A stretch of DNA of 54,177 nucleotides. It comes from Deltaproteobacteria bacterium. Its GTDB lineage: Bacteria > Desulfobacterota > GWC2-55-46 > JADFVP01. Made by a program: the position numbers and the translations under genes. The notes under the pieces were generated by a model. That model was not told where the DNA came from and did no database searches. It was given only the letters and a program-made list of their open reading frames with translations. Positions 17,329 to 25,332 of the stretch are shown here, piece by piece (position 1 is the stretch's first letter; each line of letters begins with the position of its first letter). Location: NCBI GenBank assembly GCA_024275045.1, contig JAJRZX010000041.1:1-54177 (forward strand), read 5' to 3'.

Positions 17329-17361
17329 GGGCGTTAGATGAGGATTTTCTCTCTAACGCCC
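17329..17361 (+). promoter_or_regulatory. Leader hairpin upstream of rmuC
   Basis: Perfect 10-bp stem (GGGCGTTAGA, 17329-17338, with its complement at 17352-17361) around a 13-base loop. It ends nine bases before the AAAGGGG ribosome-binding site of rmuC and follows the repeat hairpin at 17282-17311. It may influence rmuC expression or be a processing site. Confidence 0.5.
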
Positions 17362-17381
17362 TTCTCTTATAAAGGGGTCTA

Positions 17382-18437
17382 ATGGATTTATTGGTTTATC
17401 TCTTGGCGGGGCTTTTTCTCGTTGTGCTTTTTATCATTGTCTTTTTTATCGGTAAAAGCCGTTCCTCTAATAGTGCTGAGCGTTATGAGGCATTAAGGAG
17501 CGAGCTTAACACCACCCTTGTATCTCAGATGAGCGAGTTATCAAAGACCGTAAATACTCAGCTCTCTTCTGTAACAAGCCAGTTAAACAGCCATTCGGGT
17601 CAGATTAGCAGCCGCATGGATAATGCCACTCGTATTATGGGTGATGTGAAGCACGACCTTGGCGCGTTATCACGTGTTACATCGGAGCTATCGGATATAG
17701 GCCGTGATATCTCAGGGCTTGGCGATATCCTCGGCGCACCAAAACCCAGGGGCGGACTTGGTGAGTTTATGCTGGCGGATTTGCTGGCAAGTTGCCTGCC
17801 CGCTAAATCCTTTGGCCTTCAGTTTACCTTTAGAAGCGGACGCAGAGTTGATGCCGTGGTAAGACTCTCAGGCGGGCTGCTGCCCGTGGACTCCAAGTTT
17901 CCTCTTGAGAATTTTTCAAGGATTCTCAGTGCCGATAATGATGATGAGAAGAATCGTGCCAAAAAGAAATTTGTCTCTGACTGCCGCTCTCATATTGATA
18001 CCATAGCCGCCGCTTATATCCTGCCAGAGGAGGGCACGCTGGACTTTGCACTTATGTACGTGCCTGCCGAGAATGTTTATTACGAGATGATACTCAGCGG
18101 CGGACTTACAGAGTACGCCTTTGGGAAAAAAGTAATACCTGTATCTCCAAATACCTTTTATCTCTATTTGCAGACCATACTCATGGGGCTTAAGGGTGTG
18201 GAGATAAGTAAGCGTACAAGAGAGATACGAGAGGGCCTTGCGCGCCTTGGCAATGATTTTGAGGACCTTATCCCTGATTTTGATCTTCTTGGCCGCCACC
18301 TTCGTAACGCCGCCGTAAAACACGATGACATGGGGCGCAAGGTGCGGGGTTTTGGTAGCGCCATTAGAGACCTCTCCATGGGAGGTGAAGAAGGCGAGAA
18401 GGAGCCCCATGAAGATAACGGCGATGGAAGACCTTGA
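17382..18437 (+). CDS. rmuC: RmuC family protein (putative recombination-limiting nuclease-like)
   Basis: RmuC proteins limit recombination at inverted repeats in E. coli; the fold of their core resembles restriction endonucleases. This one has 351 residues (E. coli about 475), with an N-terminal membrane anchor (residues 3-24), a coiled coil with SQ-rich heptads (about 45-110), and the core GEFMLADLLAS followed by FRSGRRVDAVVRL and LPVDSKFPLENF, where the conserved D and K residues of the putative active site sit. ATG 17382 has AAAGGGG upstream. No operon partner; it lies between two repeat-containing gaps. Confidence 0.9.
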   Translation: MDLLVYLLAGLFLVVLFIIVFFIGKSRSSNSAERYEALRSELNTTLVSQMSELSKTVNTQLSSVTSQLNSHSGQISSRMDNATRIMGDVKHDLGALSRVTSELSDIGRDISGLGDILGAPKPRGGLGEFMLADLLASCLPAKSFGLQFTFRSGRRVDAVVRLSGGLLPVDSKFPLENFSRILSADNDDEKNRAKKKFVSDCRSHIDTIAAAYILPEEGTLDFALMYVPAENVYYEMILSGGLTEYAFGKKVIPVSPNTFYLYLQTILMGLKGVEISKRTREIREGLARLGNDFEDLIPDFDLLGRHLRNAAVKHDDMGRKVRGFGSAIRDLSMGGEEGEKEPHEDNGDGRP

Positions 18438-18478
18438 CCGGATAACCTGTTTATCTTAAGATAAAGAAAACCAATAGC

Positions 18479-18650
18479 TTGTAGGGCGGGCTATGCCAAC
18501 CATAAATATTATCTAACGGGCCTTGTGAAAGCCGTGTAGCTTGGTAGTCTTGTAGGGTGGGCACGGCCCACCAAAAAAAATATCCAATCGGCCTTGTCAA
18601 AGCCTTGTAGGTTGGGTAGTGCGTAGCGCAACCCATCAATAATAGCAATC
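18479..18650. repeat. Three tandem degenerate TTGTAGG-type intergenic repeat units
   Basis: Three successive units each begin with TTGTAGG(G/T)(C/T)GGG, at 18479, 18550 and 18605. The first two end with GGCCTTGT(G/C)AAAGCC. Unit 2 holds a perfect 7-bp hairpin (GGTGGGC-ACG-GCCCACC); unit 3 holds a TTGGGT...AACCCA hairpin. The sequence resembles the widespread short palindromic TAGGGTGGGC/GCCCACC intergenic repeats of many bacteria, here as a head-to-tail cluster between rmuC and asd. Confidence 0.75.
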
Positions 18651-18678
18651 ATTTAAAACCACGGAGAATATCAAAAAC

Positions 18679-19698
18679 GTGAAAAAAGAAAAATACAACA
18701 TCGCCGTTGTGGGCGCTACGGGCATGGTAGGTAAGGAAATAGTCAAGATACTCGAAGAGAGGAAATTCCCAGTAGGCGAGCTTCGGCTGCTGGCCTCAAC
18801 TCGAAGCGCCGGAACTGATGCCTACTTTAACGGGAAAAAAGTCTCCGTAAAACTCCTTGATGACGAGACCTTTGAGGATATTGATATAGGGCTATTTAGC
18901 CCTGGGGCGAGCGTATCAAAAATATTCGCACCAAAGGCCGCCGCCGCGGGCTGTGTTGTAGTGGATAATACGAGCCAGTTCCGCATGGACGCTGACGTAC
19001 CTCTTGTGGTGCCCGAGGTCAACCCCGAGGATATTGCCCTCTATACAAAGAAAAATATCATCGCCAACCCCAACTGCTCTACCATACAGATGGTTACGGC
19101 CCTAAAACCCATTCATGACCAATTCGTCATTAAGCGCGTGGTGGTGGCCACGTATCAGGCCGTCTCAGGCGCGGGCAAAGACGCCATGAAGGAGTTATCA
19201 GGACAGGTGCGCAGCCTCTTTAGCATGAAGAGCCCTGAGACAAAAATTTTCTCTCAGCAGATTGCCTTTAATTGTCTGCCCCATATAGACGTCTTTCTTG
19301 AGGACGGCTCCACAAAAGAAGAAGAGAAGATGGTGGAGGAGACAAAAAAGATACTTGATAAAAAAATAAAACTAACGGCCACGGCCGTGCGTGTGCCTGT
19401 ATTCGTTGGCCACTCCGAGGCCGTAAATATAGAGACGAAAAAACCCGTCACCGTGGAAGAGGCCCGCAGCGTGCTTGCCGCGGCTCCCGGTGTAAAGGTA
19501 GTTGACGAGGTTGCCAAGAATGTCTACCCAACGGCCATTGAGGCCTCCGAGGAGGACGAGGTCTTTGTAGGTAGAATCCGCATAGACCCTACCGTGAAGA
19601 ACGGCCTTAATATGTGGATAGTCTCTGATAACCTCAGAAAGGGCGCGGCCCTTAACGCCGTTCAGATTGCCGAGATACTAATAAAGGATTATCTTTAA
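18679..19698 (+). CDS. asd: Aspartate-semialdehyde dehydrogenase
   Basis: Converts aspartyl phosphate to aspartate semialdehyde, the branch point to lysine/diaminopimelate, threonine and methionine. The 339-residue protein has the NADP-binding GATGMVGKE (12-20), the catalytic nucleophile C133 in NPNCSTIQ, SGAGKDAMKEL, and the HSEAVNIE segment with the active-site histidine. It starts at GTG 18679, after CACGGAGAATATC, a weak ribosome-binding site. truA lies 195 bases downstream, with a copy of the dispersed repeat between them. Confidence 0.96.
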   Translation: MKKEKYNIAVVGATGMVGKEIVKILEERKFPVGELRLLASTRSAGTDAYFNGKKVSVKLLDDETFEDIDIGLFSPGASVSKIFAPKAAAAGCVVVDNTSQFRMDADVPLVVPEVNPEDIALYTKKNIIANPNCSTIQMVTALKPIHDQFVIKRVVVATYQAVSGAGKDAMKELSGQVRSLFSMKSPETKIFSQQIAFNCLPHIDVFLEDGSTKEEEKMVEETKKILDKKIKLTATAVRVPVFVGHSEAVNIETKKPVTVEEARSVLAAAPGVKVVDEVAKNVYPTAIEASEEDEVFVGRIRIDPTVKNGLNMWIVSDNLRKGAALNAVQIAEILIKDYL

Positions 19699-19875
19699 AG
19701 GTTTAGCGGGGCGCATATCGCAAGTTCAGCGTGGGAACATCTGCCCCTTTTGGTTTTCTTTGCAGATATTTTTTAAGTGTTAATTTATTCTCTTACCTGC
19801 GCTATATCCCATAAGAGCAGAGGAAGACTGCAGCCCGATCAAAAAACTTTCTTTTTTCCAAAAGAAAGTAAGGGG
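19696..19875. repeat. Dispersed intergenic repeat, copy 2 (interrupted)
   Basis: The left end repeats copy 1 (GTTTAGCGGGGCGCA...GTTCAG, then TTGGTTTTCTTTG). About 80 bases of unrelated AT-rich sequence follow, and then the hairpin half (10-bp stem around TTCC, 19846-19869) ending in AAGTAAGGGGG. The GGGGG end lies close to the truA start and may act as its ribosome-binding site. Confidence 0.7.
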
Positions 19876-19893
19876 GTGAGTCTTTAAAAAAAC

Positions 19894-20631
19894 ATGCGTA
19901 ATATCAGACTTGATTTAGAGTACGAGGGCACACGTTACGTGGGGTGGCAGTATCAGCTTAACGGCCCCTCGGTGCAGGCCGAGGTAATGAGTGTCCTTAA
20001 AAAGATTACCGGCGAGGACGTAAAACTTACGGGGGCGTCTCGCACTGACAGCGGGGTGCATGCCGCGGGGCAGGTGGCCAACTTTTTTACAACCTCGAAG
20101 ATGCCTGCTCTTGAACTGCGGCGCGGCCTTAACGCGCTCCTGCCCGATGATATCGCCGTTCTTGACGCCGCTGACGTGCCTGCTGATTTTGACGCCAGAA
20201 GCGCCTCATCAAAGACATATGTTTACTCTGTGCTTGCAAGGGTAGCGCCTTCGCCCTTAATGAGGCGATTCTCGTGGCATGTTCCATGGCCCATTGATCT
20301 ATCCGCCATGAACGAGGGTGGGGCTTATATGTTGGGACGTAAAGATTTTTCCTCTTTCAGGGCCGCCCGCTCAGATGCCTATCATTCCGTAAGAGAGGTC
20401 TTGTCCGTAAGGATAACTTCAGGGGCCAATGAAGTTATCGCCATAGAGGTGCGGGGCAGGGCGTTCTTGCGTCATATGGTTAGGATAATGGCCGGGACCC
20501 TGGTGGACGTTGGGCTTGGCCGCATACCCCCCTCGGATGTAGAGGCGATAATCTCGGCAAAAGACCGCTCAGCTGCTCCTCGTACTGCCCCTGCCTGCGG
20601 TCTGCTACTTAAAAATATCCGCTACATATAG
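19894..20631 (+). CDS. truA: tRNA pseudouridine(38-40) synthase TruA
   Basis: Isomerises uridines 38-40 of the tRNA anticodon stem. The 245-residue protein carries the catalytic aspartate D52 in the SRTDSGVHA motif, LDLEYEGTRYVGWQYQ near the N-terminus, and the FLRHMVRIMAGTLV segment. The ATG at 19894 follows a dispersed repeat whose AAGGGGGTGAG end provides purines upstream. It is the first of several closely spaced plus-strand genes. Confidence 0.96.
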   Translation: MRNIRLDLEYEGTRYVGWQYQLNGPSVQAEVMSVLKKITGEDVKLTGASRTDSGVHAAGQVANFFTTSKMPALELRRGLNALLPDDIAVLDAADVPADFDARSASSKTYVYSVLARVAPSPLMRRFSWHVPWPIDLSAMNEGGAYMLGRKDFSSFRAARSDAYHSVREVLSVRITSGANEVIAIEVRGRAFLRHMVRIMAGTLVDVGLGRIPPSDVEAIISAKDRSAAPRTAPACGLLLKNIRYI

Positions 20632-20738
20632 ATTTTTAACGGCCTTGAATCACCCCTTTTTGGTAGAATAGACTTGAGTTTACAGGTGTGCTGTTGCATA
20701 CTAAAGGGTCTAAGAGACTATTGATTTAAGGGGTAAAG

Positions 20739-21635
20739 ATGGAACTTACACTGGGGCCCATACTCTTTGAGTGGAAGAGGGGCGATGTGCTTCGCTTCTA
20801 CGAGGAGGCGGCACGGATGGACGTTAATACCGTCTATCTCGGAGAGGTGGTCTGCGATAAAAAGAGGGGTCTTTCCCTTGATGATATAAAGGAGACGGCG
20901 GCAATGCTTACAGAGGCCGGTAAGAAGGTGGTTTTATCAAGCCTTGCCGTTATCTCCAATGAGAGAGAGCTTGATATGGCCCGTGGGCTCCTGAGTCTGC
21001 CTTATGCCATTGAGGCCAATGATATGAGTGTATTTAATATGACCGCCGCTAATGAGAGAGAGCTTTACTGCGGCCCTCATATTACGAGTTATAATGTGCC
21101 AAGTATGGAGTTTCTGAGCTCCCTTGGTGTAAAGCGCGTGACCTTTCCCGTGGAGCTATCGGCTGAGTCCGTGAGCTACAATGTAAAGCACACCTCAATG
21201 GAGACCGAGGTCTTTGCCTGGGGCCGAGTACCGCTGGCCTTTTCCTGGAGGTGTTATACCTCAAGGTCCCATGGATTAAGTAAGACCGAGTGTCAGCATA
21301 ACTGTGTGGATTACCCCGATGGCCTTATGATACGCACCATGGATGGTAAACCCATCTTTACCATTAACGGTACCTCAATACTCAGCGCAGCCACGTTATC
21401 GCTTGCCGGCATGACAGAGGAGCTTGGCGCGATGGGTGTGAGCGCGCTTCGTATCTCACCTCAGTCTGAGGGTACGGCAGAGGTGGTAAAGGTTTTTCGG
21501 GAGAGGCTAAATGGTGAGTCTACGGCGACGGAGGCTGAGAAGAGGCTGGAAAAACTCTGCTCAGAGGGCTCGCTCTGCAGCGGCTGGTATCACGGAGGGG
21601 CGGGCATGGCCCCGTTAATACCGCAGAGCGGCTGA
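20739..21635 (+). CDS. ubiV: UbiV-like U32 family protein (O2-independent quinone hydroxylation)
   Basis: Member of the U32 'peptidase' family that resembles UbiV, which together with UbiU hydroxylates the ubiquinone ring without oxygen in E. coli. The 298-residue protein has four cysteines, C39, C172, C185 and C189. From memory the E. coli UbiV cluster ligands are C39, C180, C193 and C197, with the same 13- and 4-residue spacing in the last three. This argues for UbiV rather than UbiU or a collagenase-like protease. No UbiU gene is adjacent. Downstream lie a phasin-like gene, ubiB, ubiE and a UbiT-like gene, consistent with quinone synthesis. AAGGGG precedes the ATG. The actual quinone substrate is not shown. 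Confidence 0.82.
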   Translation: MELTLGPILFEWKRGDVLRFYEEAARMDVNTVYLGEVVCDKKRGLSLDDIKETAAMLTEAGKKVVLSSLAVISNERELDMARGLLSLPYAIEANDMSVFNMTAANERELYCGPHITSYNVPSMEFLSSLGVKRVTFPVELSAESVSYNVKHTSMETEVFAWGRVPLAFSWRCYTSRSHGLSKTECQHNCVDYPDGLMIRTMDGKPIFTINGTSILSAATLSLAGMTEELGAMGVSALRISPQSEGTAEVVKVFRERLNGESTATEAEKRLEKLCSEGSLCSGWYHGGAGMAPLIPQSG

Positions 21636-21747
21636 TTTTTTACCTGTCCTGCTGAGGCGGGGTATGTGCAGGCTTTTGCCTATCCCGTGATTTTTTGTAG
21701 GCGCACGAGGCGGGGGAGGGGTTAATTATAAATGAGGAGGTTTTGTA

Positions 21748-22158
21748 ATGACAGATATGCTCGATAAGGTCCTGCTTGTTGGCATGGGCCTTGATAAGAA
21801 GATAAAAGAGGTTCTTGAGGACCTGCAAAAACGCGGCGAGAGTGAGGGGAGTGATAATGGGGAGAGCAAAGGCGGGGATAAGGGCGATGAGGGACTTACT
21901 CCGAGGCAGACCGTTGAGAATAAGATAGTTGATGAGGGCACTGCCGTAGTCAAGGAGCTGCTCTCTGTTGTGGATAGCGCCAAGACTCGCATTGAGGAGG
22001 AGCTCTCGGCCAATTCAGGCAAGATTCGCGGTAAGCTCAATGTTGCCGGGGTTGAGGAGATAGAGGTAGTGAAAGAGATGGCTCGTCTTGCAAGGGAAAA
22101 AGTAGATAGCCTGGAAAAGAGGGTTGAAAAACTTGAGTCTCTCTTAAAGAAGAAATAA
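21748..22158 (+). CDS. Phasin-like coiled-coil protein
   Basis: A 136-residue, highly charged protein. Residues 1-29 form an amphipathic helix (LDKVLLVGMGLDKKIKEVL), about 30-50 is a Gly/Ser/Asp/Glu linker, and 55-136 is helical and ends in a strong coiled coil (EKVDSLEKRVEKLESLLKK). This is the pattern of phasin-family or PHA-synthesis-regulator-like proteins that often precede ABC1/UbiB kinase genes. No PHA synthase is in the window, so granule binding should not be assumed; a lipid or membrane-surface adaptor for UbiB is equally possible. An excellent GAGGAGG ribosome-binding site precedes it, and ubiB follows after 22 bases. Confidence 0.65.
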   Translation: MTDMLDKVLLVGMGLDKKIKEVLEDLQKRGESEGSDNGESKGGDKGDEGLTPRQTVENKIVDEGTAVVKELLSVVDSAKTRIEEELSANSGKIRGKLNVAGVEEIEVVKEMARLAREKVDSLEKRVEKLESLLKKK

Positions 22159-22180
22159 GAGCATGGAGCGCGTGTAAGGT

Positions 22181-23848
22181 ATGGCCACGCAGAGGATAAA
22201 AAATATAAGACGGCTTGTGAGTATAGTTTTTGTACTCGTGCGGTATGGTTTTGGCGGTATCGCGGGACGCATGAGGATAATTCCCTTTATTAACGTCTTT
22301 ACGAGGATATTTTTTACAGGTAAAGGCATGGATGCCCTCTCTGTGCCAAAGAGGATAAGGCTTGTTCTTGAGGACCTTGGCCCCACCTTTGTAAAGCTTG
22401 GTCAGATTGCCTCTACACGGGCCGATGTCTTTCCACCGGAGTGGATAGATGAGTTCAAGAACCTTCAGGATAAGGTGGCACCTGTGCCTTATTCCGCGGT
22501 AAAGGCCGCCGTGGAGAGTGCCCTTGGCGCGCCACTTGAGGATAAGTTCGCCTCTTTTACCGAGACCCCCGTGGCCTCGGCCTCCATTGCGCAGGTACAC
22601 CTTGCCACTCTCCGTGACGGAACCGAAGTGGCCGTTAAGGTAAAACGGCCCGGCATAGGTCCTGTGATTGATGCGGATATGTCTGTCATGCACACCCTTG
22701 CTCATCTTATGGAGAGGTATGTGCAGGGCGCGCGCATGTTCCGTCCCGTGGAGGTAGTGACGGAGTTTGAGAGGGTGATTACAAAGGAGCAGGACCTTTC
22801 CATAGAAGGGGCGAGCATGGAGCGCTTCTCCGCCATCTTCAAGGGCAACAGCGATGTGCAGATACCGCGTGTGTACTGGGATTACTCCAATGCAGACGTG
22901 CTTACAATGGAGAGGATTTACGGGACGCCCATTGACGAGGTGGAGATACTGAGGTCAAAGGGCGTGGATATAAAGAAGGTTGCCGTAAAGGGCGTGGAGC
23001 TCTTTTTCAAGCAGGTCTTTGAGCACGGGATTTTTCACGCGGATCTTCATCCCGGCAATATCTTTGTCCGTGACGACGGCGTTATTATTTATCTGGACTT
23101 TGGCATTGTGGGCCGCCTTGACAGGGGCCTTCGAAAGTACCTGGCAAGCATTCTTTATTATATAGTGCGTAAAGACTACCGCGGCATGGCGCAAGTGCAC
23201 AGGGACATGGGCCTTATAAGCGACAGGGTGAGCCTTGAGGAGTTTGAGGATACGCTGGCTGAGATAACAGAGCCCATATTCGGTAAAACCCTGGAGCGTA
23301 TCAATGTCTCGGGACTGCTTATGAAACTTATTGAGACGGCGCGTCGTTTTGATATGACCCTGCAGCCAAACCTGCTGCTGCTGCAAAAATCCATGGTTAT
23401 TATCGAGGGTGTGGGCAGACAGCTTTACCCTGATGTGAATATGTGGGACGTTGCACGCCCACTGGTATACCGCTGGATGATACGTGAAAAATTTTCACCC
23501 GGCAAGATCGCGGCAAAGGGCGGCCGTGTTGGTGAGGAGATATTAAAGTCAACCCTTGAGCTCCCGGTAAAGCTTAATGACCTGCTCTCAAAGACAGCAG
23601 AAGGCGGGCTTAATGTTGGCTTTACCCATCACGGTCTTGAAGACCTTGTAGGGGGCGTAGAGGGCGCGGGCAGACTCATAGCCGGAGGCATTGTCGTAGC
23701 CTCTCTTGTTATGGCGGGGGCCCTGCTTGCGGCTTTTTCCGGCCCCGGCGCGATACGTATCCTTGGGCTGCCACTTGGCAGCGGAGTGCTTTTTGTTGTC
23801 GCCATAGCAGCGGCCTTCAGGTTTTTTAGAAGGTCCTCCTGCGGGTAG
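22181..23848 (+). CDS. ubiB: UbiB/AarF/ABC1 family atypical kinase
   Basis: Membrane-bound atypical protein-kinase-like ATPase needed for quinone synthesis in many bacteria. The 555-residue protein contains the family-specific KxGQ motif (KLGQIASTR, 72-80), the A-rich loop VASASIAQVH (131-140), the ATP-site lysine K153 in VAVKVKRPG, HADLHPGN at about 286-293 and LDFG following. Two hydrophobic segments close the C-terminus (about 490-550). It sits between a phasin-like gene and ubiE, which supports a role in prenylquinone extraction or assembly. The ATG at 22181 has only a weak ribosome-binding site, so coupling to the upstream gene is likely. Confidence 0.93.
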   Translation: MATQRIKNIRRLVSIVFVLVRYGFGGIAGRMRIIPFINVFTRIFFTGKGMDALSVPKRIRLVLEDLGPTFVKLGQIASTRADVFPPEWIDEFKNLQDKVAPVPYSAVKAAVESALGAPLEDKFASFTETPVASASIAQVHLATLRDGTEVAVKVKRPGIGPVIDADMSVMHTLAHLMERYVQGARMFRPVEVVTEFERVITKEQDLSIEGASMERFSAIFKGNSDVQIPRVYWDYSNADVLTMERIYGTPIDEVEILRSKGVDIKKVAVKGVELFFKQVFEHGIFHADLHPGNIFVRDDGVIIYLDFGIVGRLDRGLRKYLASILYYIVRKDYRGMAQVHRDMGLISDRVSLEEFEDTLAEITEPIFGKTLERINVSGLLMKLIETARRFDMTLQPNLLLLQKSMVIIEGVGRQLYPDVNMWDVARPLVYRWMIREKFSPGKIAAKGGRVGEEILKSTLELPVKLNDLLSKTAEGGLNVGFTHHGLEDLVGGVEGAGRLIAGGIVVASLVMAGALLAAFSGPGAIRILGLPLGSGVLFVVAIAAAFRFFRRSSCG

Positions 23849-23891
23849 CAATAGCGGCTGTGCTATAATAAAAAAAGGGCCTTATAAAAAT

Positions 23892-24650
23892 ATGGAAGAT
23901 AAGAGAGTGGAAAAGACAACTCATTTCGGTACTCGTATAGTGCCTGAAGCAGAGAAAGAAGGGCTTGTACGCGAGGTCTTTGATACTGTGGCAGGTAAAT
24001 ACGACCTTATGAACGACCTCATGAGCATGGGTACTCACAGGCTCTGGAAGAGGGGCCTTGCCGCTGAGACACTTCTTCGCCCCGGCCAGAGCGCACTTGA
24101 TGTTGCCGGCGGCACCGGTGATATTGCCCTGCTAATGGCCGGTCAGGTAGGGGCCTCGGGGCACGTGGTAGTCTATGATATTAACGGAGAGATGCTTAAA
24201 GAGGGCAAAAAAAAGTGCATTGACAGAGGTTTTTTAAAGGGGCTGGATTTTGTCCAGGGCAACGGCGAGTCCATCTCTTTTCCTGATAATACCTTTCACG
24301 CCGTTACCGTGGGGTTTGGCATACGCAATGTAACTCACCTTGAGAGGGCCTTTGCCGAGATGACCCGTGTGGTAAAACCCGGCGGAAGGGTCATATGCCT
24401 TGAGTTCTCGCATGTGAAAAACCCGCTCTTGAAAAAGCTCTATGATGTTTATTCCTTCTCATTTATCCCGGCTGTGGGTGAGTCCATTACAGGTAACCGC
24501 GATGCGTATGTTTATCTCCCTGAATCAATAAGGCAGTTTCCAACTCAAGAGCGTCTGCGTGAGATAATGCTCTCCGCAGGGCTCTGGAAGGTACGGTACA
24601 AGAATATATTCGGCGGTATAGCCGCCCTGCATATAGGCATAAAAGTATGA
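23892..24650 (+). CDS. ubiE: Quinone C-methyltransferase UbiE/MenG
   Basis: SAM-dependent methyltransferase acting on demethylmenaquinol and/or 2-polyprenyl-6-methoxy-benzoquinol. The 252-residue protein shows the UbiE signatures YDLMNDLMSMGTHRLWKR (37-54), motif I LDVAGGTGDIALLM (69-82), GFGIRNV, and the C-terminal PESIRQFPTQERL. Family members act on either quinone class, so sequence alone does not decide which. It lies 43 bases after ubiB and 13 bases before the SCP2-domain gene. Confidence 0.95.
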   Translation: MEDKRVEKTTHFGTRIVPEAEKEGLVREVFDTVAGKYDLMNDLMSMGTHRLWKRGLAAETLLRPGQSALDVAGGTGDIALLMAGQVGASGHVVVYDINGEMLKEGKKKCIDRGFLKGLDFVQGNGESISFPDNTFHAVTVGFGIRNVTHLERAFAEMTRVVKPGGRVICLEFSHVKNPLLKKLYDVYSFSFIPAVGESITGNRDAYVYLPESIRQFPTQERLREIMLSAGLWKVRYKNIFGGIAALHIGIKV

Positions 24651-24663
24651 AGAGGTTTTTTTC

Positions 24664-25101
24664 ATGGATGAAGCCGTAAATAATAAGAAGGCCGTGGAAG
24701 AGAGGCTTAAAAAGACCTGCAAAAAGGCGACGAGGCTTTTATTAAAGGCCACGCCCCTTGTCTTTGAGGGCCTTGCCGTTGGTGCGGTATTATCGGCTAT
24801 GATAACGCGTAACCCCGAGCTTGGCGCCCGTCTTGGCGAACTTGACGGCAAGGTCTTTTTTTTCGAGGCCACGGATATCGGCAGAGGGTTTTTTCTCCAT
24901 ATAACTGATGGGCAGATAAAGGTGGTGCTTCATATGAGCGGCGCGCCTGATGTTACCATGAGAGGGGATGTTACGGTGCTCATGGATGTGCTTGCGGGGC
25001 GCGTAGACCCTGATACTGTTTTTTTCTCACGGAAACTGGAGATAGAGGGAGATACGGCTACGGCCATACACTTTAAGAATATACTGGCAAGTTTTTATTG
25101 A
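24664..25101 (+). CDS. SCP2 sterol-carrier domain protein, UbiT-like
   Basis: A 145-residue protein with an SCP2 lipid-binding fold: NPELGARLGELDGKVFFFEATDIGRGFFLHI at its core (about 51-81) and MRGDVTVLMDVLAGRVDPDTVFFSRKLEIEGD after it, the usual SCP2 C-terminal half. UbiT, the accessory factor of O2-independent ubiquinone synthesis, is an SCP2 protein of this size that binds prenylated intermediates. The neighbours ubiV, ubiB and ubiE make this the best assignment, but similarity is general and the aerobic analogue UbiJ shares the fold. The ATG follows GAAGAGG upstream. It is the last gene of the quinone cluster. Confidence 0.78.
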   Translation: MDEAVNNKKAVEERLKKTCKKATRLLLKATPLVFEGLAVGAVLSAMITRNPELGARLGELDGKVFFFEATDIGRGFFLHITDGQIKVVLHMSGAPDVTMRGDVTVLMDVLAGRVDPDTVFFSRKLEIEGDTATAIHFKNILASFY

Positions 25102-25287
25102 GAGGGGGGCTTTGTGCCTGTGCTTCTCACCCAGCCACTCATCTGTGCTTAATTGTTTTTTTACGGCATTTATCTTGTTCTTTTCTCTTTGGACCTCTCC
25201 CTGATGGTTTTATATGTTGGCAATAAAAGCGTGAAGTCCGCTCTCTTTGGCGGCGCCTGTATAGGCGGCTTTGCACCAAATAAATTC

Positions 25288-25316
25288 TTGACCTTAAGAA
25301 GGAAAAGACATTAAAT
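25288..25316 (+). promoter_or_regulatory. Possible promoter of cobB
   Basis: TTGACC at 25288-25293, a 17-base spacer and TTAAAT at 25311-25316, just upstream of the TTG start at 25333. If real, the 5' leader is very short. Confidence 0.4.
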
Positions 25317-25332
25317 AACAAGAGGTGAGCTC

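Noticed and set aside
20739-21635. Annotation as a U32 collagenase-like protease
   Set aside because: The four-cysteine pattern with 13- and 4-residue spacing and the quinone-gene neighbours fit UbiV better.
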